This document shows positions 16,099 to 25,011 of a stretch of DNA of 33,540 bases, one piece after another (positions within the stretch are counted from its first letter, which is position 1; each line of letters starts with the position of its first letter). Under the pieces are notes generated by a model. That model did no database searches and was not told the origin of the DNA. It saw only the letters and a list, made by a program, of their open reading frames with translations. The position numbers were made by a program, and so were the translations under genes. This DNA comes from Paracraurococcus ruber (GTDB lineage Bacteria; Pseudomonadota; Alphaproteobacteria; Acetobacterales; Acetobacteraceae), in NCBI RefSeq assembly GCF_004353985.1, contig NZ_SMOA01000052.1, positions 1 to 33,540 on the forward strand. Direction: 5' to 3'.

Positions 16099-16311
16099 GA
16101 TGGGTCTCCTTCCCTCGGTTGGGTGGCAGGATAGAGCGGATCGCGGCGGGGCGTGAACGGCCCCCCCAGACCGGTCCAGGGGCATGGGCCCCCAACGCGC
16201 GGTGGGGCGCGCCCGCTCCCGCCTCCGCCGCCGGGCCGGGCCGGGCGCGGCGGCTTCCGCCGGCCGGCCCCCTGGCCTAGCCTCGGCGCAACGGGATGGA
16301 GGGGGAACGCC

Positions 16312-17259
16312 ATGCGCCGCGCGATGTTGCGCGCCGCCCTGCTGCTGGCGCTGGCGCCCGGCGGGGCCGCGGCCTTTCCGGACCGTCCGGTCACCGTCAT
16401 CAACCCTTACGCCACCGGCAGCCAGGCCGATGCCACCGCCCGCGCCCTGGCCGAGGGGCTGTCGGCCCAGCTCGGCCAGCCCGTGGTGGTGGTGAACCGC
16501 GAAGGCGCGTCGGGCGTCGTCGGGCTGCGCGTGCTGGCCGCCAGCCCGCCGGATGGCCATACCCTGGCCTTCTCCGCCCTGGTGCCGCTGACCATCCAGC
16601 CGCACCTAGTGCGCGACACCGGCCTGGGGCCGGAGGCGGTCGCGCCCATCTGCAACGTCACCGAGAACATCCTGGGCGTCATGGTCCGCGCGGACAGCCC
16701 GTGGCGCGACCTGCGCGACATGGTCGCAACCGCCCGGCAGCGGCCGGTGACCTATGGCTCGCCCGGGCCGAACTCGGCCCCGTCCATCGGGATCGAGCGC
16801 ATCCGCAAGGCGGCGGGCGGCGCCTTCGTGCATGTCGCCTTCCGCGGCGACGCCGCCTCCCTGCTCGAGGTCAAGGCGGGGCGCCTGGATGCGGCGGCGA
16901 TCGTCGTCGCTTCCGGCGTGCCGCTGGCGCGGGCGGGGGAGATGCGGCTGATCGGCACCTTCTCCCTGCGGCGGCACCCCGAATTCCCCGAGGTGCCGAC
17001 CGCCGCCGAACAGGGGATCGAGGCGGTCGAGCTGTCCGCTGCCGGGCTCTTCGCCCCGCGCGGCACGCCGGCGCCGGTGCTGGCGCGGCTGGAGGCCGCC
17101 TGCCGCGCCGCCATCGGCACCGAGGGCTTCGCCGCCATGACGCAGCGCTGGGCGGTGCTGCCGGAATACCTGGACCGCGCCGCCTTCGCCGACCGCCTGC
17201 GCGCGCATTTCGAGGACCACGCCGCGGTGCTGCGCGCGCTGGGCGTGCAGCCGGAATGA
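16312..17259 (+). CDS. Bug-family (TctC-like) periplasmic solute-binding protein
   Basis: This 315-residue receptor has a signal peptide (MRRAMLRAALLLALAPGGAAA) and the Bug/TctC family pattern: FPDRPVTVINPYATGSQAD at about 22-40, NREGASGVVGLRVLAASPPDGHTLAF (read here as NREGASGVVG and SPPDGHTLAF), TYGSPGPNSAPSIGIERI, and HVAFRGDAASLLEVKAGRLD. Residues that line the ligand pocket differ considerably from the receptor encoded at 3858-4820, so it probably binds a different ligand. The ATG at 16312 has ggaggggg upstream. It is followed after 25 nt by a cyclase-family hydrolase, suggesting that the captured compound is processed by that enzyme. No tctA/tctB genes are nearby. Confidence 0.92.
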   Translation: MRRAMLRAALLLALAPGGAAAFPDRPVTVINPYATGSQADATARALAEGLSAQLGQPVVVVNREGASGVVGLRVLAASPPDGHTLAFSALVPLTIQPHLVRDTGLGPEAVAPICNVTENILGVMVRADSPWRDLRDMVATARQRPVTYGSPGPNSAPSIGIERIRKAAGGAFVHVAFRGDAASLLEVKAGRLDAAAIVVASGVPLARAGEMRLIGTFSLRRHPEFPEVPTAAEQGIEAVELSAAGLFAPRGTPAPVLARLEAACRAAIGTEGFAAMTQRWAVLPEYLDRAAFADRLRAHFEDHAAVLRALGVQPE

Positions 17260-17284
17260 CCCGCCCCACAAGGAAAGGACCCCC

Positions 17285-18073
17285 ATGCCCCGCCGCATCA
17301 TCGACATCTCGGTCCCGCTGAAGGCCGGCATCAAGTCCGACCCGCCCTGGGCGCTGCCGCAGATCGACTACCACGACCACCAGATGACGGCGCCGCCCAT
17401 CGCCGAGTATTTCGGCATCCGCCAGGACCAGCTGCCGGAAGGCAATTATGCGGCGCGGGAGCAGGTGCGGATCAGCACGCATGCCGGCACCCACCTGGAC
17501 AGCCCGTACCACTACTTCCCGCGCCAGGACGAACGCCTGACGCCCGGCGGCCGACCCTCCCTGCGGATCGACGAGGTGCCGCTGGACTGGTGCTTCCAGG
17601 CGGGCGTGAAGCTCGACTTCCGCGGCCTGCCCGATGGCTACACCGTGCAGCCCGAGGACGTGGCGAAGGAGCTCGACCGGATCGGCCATGTGCTGAAGCC
17701 GCTCGACATCGTGGTGGTGAACACCCGCGCCGGGTCGCGCTACGGGGAGGACGACTATGTCGATGCCGGCTGCGGCATGGGCAAGGCGGCGACGCTCTGG
17801 CTGCTGGAGCAGGGCGTGCGCGTGACCGGCACCGATGCCTGGTCCTGGGACGTGCCCTTCAGCGTGACCAAGCAGCGCATCGCCGAGGGTGCCGACCCCG
17901 ACATCATCTGGGAAGGCCACCGCGCGGGGCGGGAGATCGGCTACTGCCACCTGGAGAAATTGCACAACCTGGAAGCCCTGCCGCCGCATGGCTTCCAGGT
18001 GGCCTGCTTCCCGGTGAAGGTGCATCGCGGCTCCGCCGGCTGGACGCGGGCGGTGGCGATCCTGGAGGAGTAA
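17285..18073 (+). CDS. Cyclase-family metal-dependent hydrolase (kynurenine formamidase/isatin hydrolase-like)
   Basis: The 262-residue protein belongs to the 'putative cyclase' family that includes kynurenine formamidase KynB and isatin hydrolase, metal enzymes that hydrolyse N-formyl, cyclic amide or lactone bonds. The metal-binding signature is intact: STHAGTHLDSPYHYF with His66, His70, Asp72 and His76. The C-terminal FSVTKQRIAEG...IWEGHRAGREIGYCHLEKLHNLEALPP is typical of the longer bacterial members, in which a late His/Glu pair completes the site. It lies 25 nt after the Bug receptor gene (aaggaaagga precedes the ATG) and is convergent with an amidase gene. A role in opening a cyclic amide or lactone fits the neighbourhood, but the substrate is unknown. 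Confidence 0.87.
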   Translation: MPRRIIDISVPLKAGIKSDPPWALPQIDYHDHQMTAPPIAEYFGIRQDQLPEGNYAAREQVRISTHAGTHLDSPYHYFPRQDERLTPGGRPSLRIDEVPLDWCFQAGVKLDFRGLPDGYTVQPEDVAKELDRIGHVLKPLDIVVVNTRAGSRYGEDDYVDAGCGMGKAATLWLLEQGVRVTGTDAWSWDVPFSVTKQRIAEGADPDIIWEGHRAGREIGYCHLEKLHNLEALPPHGFQVACFPVKVHRGSAGWTRAVAILEE

Positions 18074-18112
18074 GGCCGGTCGCGGCGCGGCCTGGACGCC
18101 GCAGAGGCCATG

Positions 18113-18142
18113 TCCGCCCGGCCCCGCCTGGGCCGGGGCGGA
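18113..18142. terminator. Bidirectional terminator-like hairpin between cyclase and amidase genes
   Basis: tccgcccggccc (18113-18124) pairs with 18130-18142 around loop cgcct, with a single one-base bulge. It fills the 69-bp gap between two convergent genes and ends at the base next to the amidase stop codon, as expected for a shared terminator. Confidence 0.6.
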
Positions 18143-19555
18143 TCAGCCGCCGGGCGGCAGGCGCCGGTGCCAATCGGTGCGGCGCTGATAGGCCTCGCCG
18201 GCGCGCAGCAGCACCGCCTCCCCGCCCGGCCGGCCGATGAGCTGCACCGCCAGCGGCAGGCCGCGCGCGTCGAAGCCGGCAGGCAGGCTCAGCGCCGGCA
18301 GGCCGAGGTAATTCACCACCTTGGTGTTGCGGGTCAGCGCCACCACCATGTCCAGGTAGTCCCTGCCGCGCTTGCCCGTGGTCTCGGCGATGGTCGGCAC
18401 CGGAATGGCCAGCACGGGCGCCAGCAGCAGGTCCACCCCGGCCATCGCCGCCAGCATCTGCCGCAGGTAGTCCGCGCGCAGCTTCAGCGCCTGGATGTAG
18501 TCCACCGCGGGGATGAAGAAGCCGGCATGCAGCCGGTGCCCGACCTCCTGCGTGTAGCGCGCCTCCGCCGCCCGCATCTGCGCCAGGTGGTTGGCGGCGC
18601 CTTCCGCCTTCATCACCAGCGGGTGCAGTTCCGCCACCTCGTGCAGCAGGTCGGCCGGCAGCCGCACCTCCTCCACCGCCAGGCCGGCGCGGCGGAATTC
18701 CTCGGCCGCCGCATCCAGGCCCCAAGCCACCTCAGGATGCAGCCCTTCGTCGAAATAGCCGCGGGCGAGGCCGATGCGCGGTGGCGGCGCCGGCGCGTCC
18801 AGCGCCGCCTCGAACCCGCCGGCAGGCAGGTCCAGGCTGGTGGCATCAAGCGGGTCCGGCCCGGCGATGACGTCCAGCATCCGCGCCGCGTCGCGCACGG
18901 TGCGCGCCAGCGGCCCGACCACGTCCAGGGAGAAGGACATGGGCATGACGCCGTGCCGGCTGACGCGGCCATAGGTCGGCAGCAGGCCGACCACACCGTT
19001 CACCGCGGCCGGGCAGCGGATGGAACCCCCGGTGTCGCTGCCGAGCGCCGCATGCACCAGCCGCGCCCCGACCGCGACGCCGGAGCCGGAGGAGGAGCCG
19101 CAGGGGATGTGGTCATGGTTCCAGGCGTTGCGGCATTGCGGGTAATTGGCGTTGTAGCCATGCGGGCCCATGGCGAATTCCACCATGGCGAGCTGTCCGA
19201 TCTCGATGGCGCCGGCCGCGTCCAGCCGGTCCAGCACCGTCGCCGTCTCCATCCGCGCCATTCCGTCCCGCAGCCGCGAGCCGCAGCCGGAGACGCGGCC
19301 CGCCCTGTAGACCATGTCCTTATGTGCCATCGGGACGCCATGCAGCGGCCCCAGCGGCTGCCCGGCGGCGCGCCCGGCATCCGCCGCGTCGGCGGCGCGC
19401 CGCGCGCCCGCCGCATCCAGCGCGACGAAGCAGGCGAGATGCGGGTCTCGCGCGGCGATGCGCTCCAGCACCTCCTCCAGCACCGCCCGCGCGGTTACGC
19501 GGCCGCTGCGGATGGCGTCGGCCGTCTCCGTCAGGCTTGCCGCCGCCCAGTTCAT
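18143..19555 (-). CDS. Amidase-signature hydrolase (AtzE-like)
   Basis: A 470-residue amidase-signature enzyme that hydrolyses a C-N amide bond. The Ser-cisSer-Lys triad is visible: Lys79 in PMAHKDMV, cis-Ser154 in [14 protein letters not shown], and nucleophile Ser178 in [13 protein letters not shown]. The ATG at 19555 overlaps the stop of a small upstream gene by ATGA, so the two are translationally coupled. A small GatC/AtzG-like partner beside such an amidase is the arrangement known for 1-carboxybiuret hydrolase AtzE with AtzG, and for GatA with GatC. No GatB is present, so tRNA amidation is unlikely. It diverges from hyuA by way of its small partner. The substrate could be a ureido or malonamide-like acid released by ring opening; this is inference. 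Confidence 0.9.
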   Translation of the reverse strand: MNWAAASLTETADAIRSGRVTARAVLEEVLERIAARDPHLACFVALDAAGARRAADAADAGRAAGQPLGPLHGVPMAHKDMVYRAGRVSGCGSRLRDGMARMETATVLDRLDAAGAIEIGQLAMVEFAMGPHGYNANYPQCRNAWNHDHIPCGSSSGSGVAVGARLVHAALGSDTGGSIRCPAAVNGVVGLLPTYGRVSRHGVMPMSFSLDVVGPLARTVRDAARMLDVIAGPDPLDATSLDLPAGGFEAALDAPAPPPRIGLARGYFDEGLHPEVAWGLDAAAEEFRRAGLAVEEVRLPADLLHEVAELHPLVMKAEGAANHLAQMRAAEARYTQEVGHRLHAGFFIPAVDYIQALKLRADYLRQMLAAMAGVDLLLAPVLAIPVPTIAETTGKRGRDYLDMVVALTRNTKVVNYLGLPALSLPAGFDARGLPLAVQLIGRPGGEAVLLRAGEAYQRRTDWHRRLPPGG

Positions 19556-19752
19556 GACCGCTTCGCCGTCTCGGCCAGCAGGCGCCGGAAGGCCGATGGC
19601 TCGGTATCGAAGGCCACGCGGCCGCGCGCCGCCTCGGCCGCGGCACGCAGCTGTTGCAACTCCACCGGCAGCTCCGCCAGCCGCGCCTCGGTCAGCGCCA
19701 GGCGCGGATGCGCGGCATTCCACAGGCGGACCAGCTCGGGCGGGATGGTCAT
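19552..19752 (-). CDS. Small AtzG/GatC-like protein coupled to the amidase
   Basis: This 66-residue protein lies immediately upstream of the amidase and shares ATGA with it (its TGA is 19552-19554; the amidase ATG is 19553-19555). A strong GGAGG lies 7 nt before its own ATG at 19752, which argues that it is translated. The sequence has an N-terminal helix (MTIPPELVRLWNAAHP), a Glu/Leu-rich middle (LTEARLAELPVELQQLRAAA) and a tail RVAFDTEPSAFRRLLAE, the same plan as GatC and AtzG (DUF4089), in which two helices and an acidic-proline segment wrap around the amidase. In AtzG-AtzE, the small protein stabilises the amidase. The assignment rests on plan and position, since sequences this short diverge fast. 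It sits within a long antisense frame and would be easily missed. Confidence 0.7.
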   Translation of the reverse strand: MTIPPELVRLWNAAHPRLALTEARLAELPVELQQLRAAAEAARGRVAFDTEPSAFRRLLAETAKRS

Positions 19753-19775
19753 GCGGCGTCCTCCGGATCGGCATG

Positions 19776-19820
19776 GGGCTTGCAAAGCCCGTGCCCGGCA
19801 GCCCCGGCCACCGGCCGGGG
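19776..19820. promoter_or_regulatory. Two dyads in the divergent amidase/hyuA control region
   Basis: Only 81 bp separate the divergent start codons. Within this space, gggctt-gca-aagccc (19776-19790) and ccccggcc-acc-ggccgggg (19802-19820) are perfect inverted repeats with three-base centres. They are well placed to be operators controlling both directions or 5'-leader hairpins of the hyuA transcript. I could not recognise a promoter hexamer pair. Confidence 0.4.
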
Positions 19821-19833
19821 CGCGGAGGAACGC

Positions 19834-21909
19834 ATGGGCTATCGCATCGCCGTCGATACCGGCGGGACCTTCACCGATGTCGTCGTGCTGGACCCGTCCG
19901 GGCGGCTGCACATCGGCAAGGCACTGACGACCCCGGACCGCATCTTCGAGGGCATGCAGGGCGCCCTGGCGGTGGTAGCGGAGGCGCTGGGGATGCCGGC
20001 GGAAGCGCTGCTGGCAGGGTCCGGCACGCTGATCTACGGCACCACCCGCGCGACCAATGCCGTCGTCACCCGCCGCACCGCGAAGACCGCCTTCCTGACC
20101 ACCCGCGGCTTCAAGGACACGCTGACCCTGAAGGAGGGCGGCAAGCCCGGCCCGCACGACTATTCCTACGACTATCCCGACCCCTACATCCCCCGCCGCC
20201 GCAGCTTCGAGATCACGGAGCGCATCGGCGCCGGCGGCGAGGTGGTGCTGCCGCTGGACGAGGTGCAGGCGCGCGCCGTCATCGCCACGCTGCGGGAGCG
20301 GGGGTTCGAGGCGGTGGCGGTCTCCCTGCTCTGGTCCATCGCCAACCCGGCGCATGAGCTGCGCCTCGGCGCCCTGCTGGCGGAGATGCTGCCGGGCGTG
20401 CCCTACACGCTGTCGCACCAGCTCGTCCCCATCCTGCGGGAATACCGCCGCGCCTCGGCGACGGCCATCGACGCCTCGCTCAAGCCGCTGATGCAGCGCC
20501 ACCTGCGGGAGATGGCGGCGGACCTGCAGGCGGCGGGCTTCGCCGGCGACCTGCTGGTCAGCACCTCCGGCGGCGGCTGCCAGGCTGTGGAGGACCTGAT
20601 CGCCCGGCCGATCCACACGCTGAAATCCGGCCCCGCCATGGCGCCGGTCGCAGGCCGCGCCTATGCCGCGCTGGAAGGCCTGGGCGGCAACGCCATCGTC
20701 TGCGACACCGGCGGCACCACCTTCGATGTCGGCCTCGTCCGCGATGGCGGACTGGTCTACACGCGGGAATCCTGGCTGGGCGGCCGCTGGCTGGGCGACA
20801 TCATCGGCACCTCCACCGTGGACGTGCGCAGCATCGGCGCCGGCGGCGGCTCCATCGCCTGGGTGGATGCCGGCGGGCTGCTGCGCGTCGGGCCGCAATC
20901 GGCGGGCTCCGTCCCCGGCCCCGCCTGCTACGGCCGCGGCGGCGACCAGCCCACCGTCACCGATGCCGCCCTCGTGCTCGGCTATATCGACCCCGCCTAT
21001 TTCAACGGCGGCCGCCTGCGGCTGGACCCGGCGGCGGGCGAACGCGTCATCGCCGGCCTGGCGGCACGGCTGGGCCGGACGCCGGACGAGACGGCGGCGG
21101 CGGTGATGACCATCGCCGACGAGCTGATGATCAAGGCGATCGGCGAGATCACCGTGAACGAGGGCGTGAACCCGCGCGAGAGCGTGGTGGTGGCGGGCGG
21201 CGGCGCCGCCGGCTTCAACATCATGCCCATCGCGCGCGAACTCGGCTGCGGCACGGTCATCCTCCCGCGCCTCGCTTCCGCCCTCTCGGCCTGCGGGATG
21301 CAGCACAGCGACATCGTCTTCGAGGCGACGCGCAGCCGCTTCACCGACAGCGCCGGCTTCGACATCGCCGGCGTGAACCGCGCCCTGGAAGAGATCGGCG
21401 CCGAGCTGGCAGCCTTCCGCGCCGGGCTGCGCGGCGCCGTCGGCGCCGGGGCACGCATCAAGCTGCTGGTCGAAGCCCGCTACCGCGCCCAGGTCTGGGA
21501 GCTGGACACGCCCCTGCCCGCCCCGCGCCTGGCCGGCCCCGCCGATGTCGCCGCGCTGGCGGAGGCCTTCCACCAGGCGCATGAACGCGTCTACGCCGTG
21601 CGGGACGAAGGCAGCCCGGTGGAGTTCGTCAACTGGAAGGGGCGGATCGCCATCACCCTCTTCGCCCCGCCGCCGCCGCCCGCCAGTCCGGCCGAGCCGC
21701 ACGACCCGGTGCCGGATGCGCGGCGCAGCGCCTATTTCGCCGGGGTGGGGCGCGCACCGGTGCCGGTCTTCCGCGGCGACGGGCTGGCGCCCGGCGCGCG
21801 CATCGCCGGCCCGGCGATCATCGAGGAGCCGACGACCACCATCGTCGTCCCGCCCGGCCTTTCGGCGGCGCTGTCGGCCGCCGGCAACTACATCCTGCGC
21901 TGCGGCTGA
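19834..21909 (+). CDS. hyuA: Hydantoinase/oxoprolinase-family protein, ATP-binding subunit A
   Basis: HyuA-type subunits use ATP to activate a cyclic amide so that the HyuB partner can open the ring; relatives include N-methylhydantoinase, 5-oxoprolinase, caprolactamase and acetophenone carboxylase. The 691 residues carry two actin-like phosphate loops, AVDTGGTFTDVVV at about 6-18 (Asp8) and CDTGGTTFDVGL at about 290-301, plus GTTRATNAVV, LKEGGKPGPHDYSYDYPDPY, REYRRASATAIDASLKP and VVVAGGGAAGFN. Length is normal. A ggagg lies 5 nt before the ATG. It is the first gene of a four-gene operon with hyuB 10 nt downstream. Which ring it opens cannot be determined by eye; a carboxylase role is a less likely alternative because no gamma-type small subunit follows. 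Confidence 0.92.
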   Translation: MGYRIAVDTGGTFTDVVVLDPSGRLHIGKALTTPDRIFEGMQGALAVVAEALGMPAEALLAGSGTLIYGTTRATNAVVTRRTAKTAFLTTRGFKDTLTLKEGGKPGPHDYSYDYPDPYIPRRRSFEITERIGAGGEVVLPLDEVQARAVIATLRERGFEAVAVSLLWSIANPAHELRLGALLAEMLPGVPYTLSHQLVPILREYRRASATAIDASLKPLMQRHLREMAADLQAAGFAGDLLVSTSGGGCQAVEDLIARPIHTLKSGPAMAPVAGRAYAALEGLGGNAIVCDTGGTTFDVGLVRDGGLVYTRESWLGGRWLGDIIGTSTVDVRSIGAGGGSIAWVDAGGLLRVGPQSAGSVPGPACYGRGGDQPTVTDAALVLGYIDPAYFNGGRLRLDPAAGERVIAGLAARLGRTPDETAAAVMTIADELMIKAIGEITVNEGVNPRESVVVAGGGAAGFNIMPIARELGCGTVILPRLASALSACGMQHSDIVFEATRSRFTDSAGFDIAGVNRALEEIGAELAAFRAGLRGAVGAGARIKLLVEARYRAQVWELDTPLPAPRLAGPADVAALAEAFHQAHERVYAVRDEGSPVEFVNWKGRIAITLFAPPPPPASPAEPHDPVPDARRSAYFAGVGRAPVPVFRGDGLAPGARIAGPAIIEEPTTTIVVPPGLSAALSAAGNYILRCG

Positions 21910-21919
21910 GGGGGATGCG

Positions 21920-23704
21920 ATGACCGAGGCCCTCGACCCCGTCCTCCTCTCCGTCATGGCGAACCGCCTGGACGGCATCGTGCGGGAGATGACGAACACC
22001 CTGCTGCGCGCCGCCCGCTCGGCCGTCATCTCCTCGGCCCGCGACTTCTCCTGCTGCATCGTCACCGGCGACGACGCCCTGCTCGCCCCTGCCGAGGGGC
22101 TGCCGGTGCACATCTTCGGCTGCCACATCCAGACCGCGAACATGCGCCGCTACCATGCGGGCGACCTCCGCCGCGGCGATGCCTATCTCGACAACGACCC
22201 CTATGGCGGCAACACCCATCCCGCCGACCACACCTTCATGGTGCCGGTCTTCGTCGATGGCGAGCACCTGTTCACTAGCGTCGCCAAGTGCCACATGGCG
22301 GATATCGGCAATTCCATCCCCAGCAGCTACTTCGTCCTGGCGCGGGACGTGTACCACGAAGGCGCGCTGGTCTTCCCCGGCGTGCGCATCCAGCGGGACT
22401 ACCGGAATATCGAGGACATCGTGCGCATGTGCCGCGCCCGGATCCGCGTGCCGGACCAGTGGTATGGCGACTACCTCGCCGGCCTCGGCAGCGCCCGCGT
22501 CGCGGAGCGCCGGCTGGAGGAGTTCTGCGGCAAGTACAGCGTGCCCACGGTGAAGCGCTTCATCCGCGAATGGTTCGACTATTCCGAACGGCGCATGGAA
22601 GACAACATCCGCCGCCTGCCGAAGGCAAGGCTGGTCAACAAGGGCCGCTCCGACCCGCTGGAGGGCATCCTGCCCGGCGGGCTGGAGCTGACGGTGAAGC
22701 TGGAGATCGACCCGGAGGCGGGGATGATCGATGTGGACCTGTCGGACAACCCGCCCTGCGTCGATGTCGGGCTGAACACCTCGCTCGGCGCCGCCACCTC
22801 GGCCGTGGTCGGCGCCATCTTCAACGCGCTGGAGAAGGACGTGCCGCGCAATGCCGGCAGCTTCCGCCGCCTGCGCTTCACCTATGCCGAGAACAGCGTG
22901 GTCGGCGCGCCGGTCTTCCCGCACAGCTGCTCCATGGGCACCACCAACGTATCGGAGCGGCTGGTGAACATCACCCAGTCGGCCTTCGCCCAATTGGGCG
23001 ACGGGCATGGGCTGGCCGAGGGCGGCACCGGCCTCGGCGCCGGCATGGCGGTGATCTCCGGCCGCGACCACCGGCGCGGCGACGCGCCCTTCGTCAACCG
23101 CATGATGCTCAGCACCAATGGCGGCCCGGCCTCCCCGGTCGCGGATGGCTGGGTGAACTACGCCATCCCCGTCATCGCCGGGCTGATGTACCGCGACAGC
23201 GTGGAGGTGGACGAGCTGAAGCACCCGATCCGGGTGAACAGCCTGGAACTGGTGCAGGACAGCGCCGGCGCCGGCCGGCAGCGCGGCGCCCCGGCGCAGC
23301 GGATCGAGCTGGCGCCGACCGGCAACCCCGTCACCGCCGTCATCTCCTGCGACGGGCAGCATGCGCCGCCGCGCGGCGTGGCGGGCGGGCGGGACGGCAC
23401 GCCGGGCGCCACCTGGCTGGTGGAGGGCACGGAGGCGCGGCGCCTGCCCAATGTGGTGCAGGTCACGCTGCAGCCCGGCCAGGCGCTGCGCGGGCGGGAC
23501 AGCGCCGGCGGCGGCTATGGCGACCCGGTGACCCGCGACCCGGCGCGCGTGCTGCACGACGTGCTGGAAGGCTGGGAGAGCCGGGAGAAGGCGGAGGAGG
23601 TCTATGGCGTGGTGCTGACCGGACTGATCGAGGATGAGAGCCTGGCGGTGGACGCGGCGGCGACCGCGGCGCGCCGCGCCACGCTGCGGGCGGCGCGGGC
23701 ATGA
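21920..23704 (+). CDS. hyuB: Hydantoinase/oxoprolinase-family protein, catalytic subunit B
   Basis: HyuB is the metal-containing partner of HyuA and is thought to hydrolyse the ATP-activated ring. The 594-residue sequence has the family landmarks: DPVLLSVMANRLDGIVREM, ISSARDFSCCI, GDAYLDNDPYGGNTHPADHTFMVPVF at about 88-113 with candidate metal-ligand Asp and His residues, HMADIGNSIP, the DQWYGDYLAGLGSARVAERRL segment, and a C-terminal GGGYGDPVTRDP typical of all HyuB proteins. A gggg-rich site precedes the ATG. Its TGA overlaps the next amidase ATG (ATGA), so the amidase is made in fixed proportion with HyuB and probably acts on its product. Confidence 0.92.
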   Translation: MTEALDPVLLSVMANRLDGIVREMTNTLLRAARSAVISSARDFSCCIVTGDDALLAPAEGLPVHIFGCHIQTANMRRYHAGDLRRGDAYLDNDPYGGNTHPADHTFMVPVFVDGEHLFTSVAKCHMADIGNSIPSSYFVLARDVYHEGALVFPGVRIQRDYRNIEDIVRMCRARIRVPDQWYGDYLAGLGSARVAERRLEEFCGKYSVPTVKRFIREWFDYSERRMEDNIRRLPKARLVNKGRSDPLEGILPGGLELTVKLEIDPEAGMIDVDLSDNPPCVDVGLNTSLGAATSAVVGAIFNALEKDVPRNAGSFRRLRFTYAENSVVGAPVFPHSCSMGTTNVSERLVNITQSAFAQLGDGHGLAEGGTGLGAGMAVISGRDHRRGDAPFVNRMMLSTNGGPASPVADGWVNYAIPVIAGLMYRDSVEVDELKHPIRVNSLELVQDSAGAGRQRGAPAQRIELAPTGNPVTAVISCDGQHAPPRGVAGGRDGTPGATWLVEGTEARRLPNVVQVTLQPGQALRGRDSAGGGYGDPVTRDPARVLHDVLEGWESREKAEEVYGVVLTGLIEDESLAVDAAATAARRATLRAARA

Positions 23705-24999
23705 GCGCGCTGGTGCAGGACCCCGGCCGGGTCCGCGACCTCGCCGCCGCCCAGGCCTCCGGCGCCCTGACCTCGGAGGTGCTGGTGCGGCGTTGCCTGG
23801 ACCGCATCGTCGCGGTGGATGGCGAGGTGCGGGCCTGGGTGCATGTCCTGGCCGATGACGTCCTGGCCGAGGCCCGTGCGCGGGATGCCGAACGCGCCGC
23901 CGGCCAGGTTCGCGGTCCGCTGCATGGCATCCCGGTGGGCGTGAAGGACGTGATCGATGTCCGCGGCCTGCCGACGCGCGCCAACAGCCCGTCCCGCGAT
24001 GGCATCGCGCCGGCCACGGCGGATGCGACGGTGGTGGCGCATCTGCGGGCAGCCGGCGCCGTCATCCTCGGCAAGCTGCACACCACCGAATATGCCTATT
24101 ACGAATCCCGCCCGCCGACGCGGAACCCCTGGGACCTGGCGCGCACGCCGGGCGGGTCCTCGGCCGGGTCGGGGGCGGCGATCGCTTCCGGCACGGTGCC
24201 GCTGGCGCTCGGCACCCAGACCGCCGGCAGCGTGAACCGGCCGGCGGCCTATACCGGCACCGCGGCCTTCAAGCCCTCCACCCTGGCCATCGGCGGCACC
24301 GGCGTGGTCCCGCTGGCCCCCAGCTTCGACACGGTGGGCGCCTTCGGCGCGACGGCGCAGGACGCGACCTGCCTCGCCGCGGGCTATGCCGCCGACCATC
24401 TGCGGATCGGCGCCGCCACCCCCGCGCCGCGCCTGGTGGTGCTGGAGGATCCGCTGGTGGGGCGCCTGGCCGTGCCGGGCACGCTGGCACGCCTCGGCGC
24501 GCTGGCGGAAACGCTCGCCGCGGCGGGGCTGCCCATGCGCCGCGCCGCGACGCCGGTGGGGCTGGCGGCGATCCTGGCCGCACATCGCACCGTGCTGCTG
24601 GCGGAGCTTGGCCGCACCCATGCCAACCTGCCGCGCGACCGCATCGCGCCGCGCCTCGCCGCCGATATCGAGGCGGGGCTGGCGATCCCGGAGGCCGCGT
24701 ACCACGCCGCGCTGCGCACCCTGGCGGCACAGCGGCATGAGTTTTGGGCCGGCTTCGGGCCGGACGACCTGCTGCTGCTGCCGGCCGCCCCCGATGTGGC
24801 GCCGGCGGACGGCACCACCGGCGACCCGTCCTTCGTCATCCCGACCACCGCCCTGGGCGGGCCGGTGGCGACTTTGCGCGCCGGCCTCGATGCCGATGCC
24901 GGCCTGCCGGTGGGCGCGCTGCTCTTCGCCGCGCCGGGGGCGGATGCGCGGCTCGCCGGCTTCCTCCTCTCCGATACCGCCACGCGCCTGGACCTCTAA
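23701..24999 (+). CDS. Amidase-signature hydrolase, second paralogue
   Basis: This 432-residue amidase-signature enzyme contains the triad Lys82 (GVKDVIDV), cis-Ser153 (PGGSSAGSGAAIASG) and nucleophile Ser177 (GTQTAGSVNRPAA). It is shorter than the 470-residue amidase across the control region, and its motif around the nucleophile (TQTAGSVNRPA instead of [11 protein letters not shown]) places it in another branch, closer to small-acid amidases of the malonamidase type. Start and stop choices are fixed by the ATGA overlap with hyuB and a 12-nt gap to the oxygenase gene. No small partner gene is linked to it. It could remove an amide or carbamoyl group from the HyuAB product. Confidence 0.9.
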   Translation: MSALVQDPGRVRDLAAAQASGALTSEVLVRRCLDRIVAVDGEVRAWVHVLADDVLAEARARDAERAAGQVRGPLHGIPVGVKDVIDVRGLPTRANSPSRDGIAPATADATVVAHLRAAGAVILGKLHTTEYAYYESRPPTRNPWDLARTPGGSSAGSGAAIASGTVPLALGTQTAGSVNRPAAYTGTAAFKPSTLAIGGTGVVPLAPSFDTVGAFGATAQDATCLAAGYAADHLRIGAATPAPRLVVLEDPLVGRLAVPGTLARLGALAETLAAAGLPMRRAATPVGLAAILAAHRTVLLAELGRTHANLPRDRIAPRLAADIEAGLAIPEAAYHAALRTLAAQRHEFWAGFGPDDLLLLPAAPDVAPADGTTGDPSFVIPTTALGGPVATLRAGLDADAGLPVGALLFAAPGADARLAGFLLSDTATRLDL

Positions 25000-25011
25000 A
25001 GGGACGCCGCC

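Noticed and set aside
14677-16134. 485-codon plus-strand frame antisense to the aldehyde dehydrogenase
   Set aside because: Composition is atypical and it has no ribosome binding site or domain; the dehydrogenase on the other strand has all catalytic residues.
18143-19555. Amidase as GatA of a tRNA amidotransferase
   Set aside because: A GatC-like protein is present, but there is no GatB and the context is catabolic; an AtzE-like amidase fits better.
19756-22143. Very long minus-strand open frame antisense to hyuA, upstream of the small AtzG-like gene
   Set aside because: It is Asp/Gly/Arg/Ala-rich without family motifs and mirrors hyuA, whose domains are complete. Only its last 66 codons (19552-19752), with their own Shine-Dalgarno sequence, are credible.
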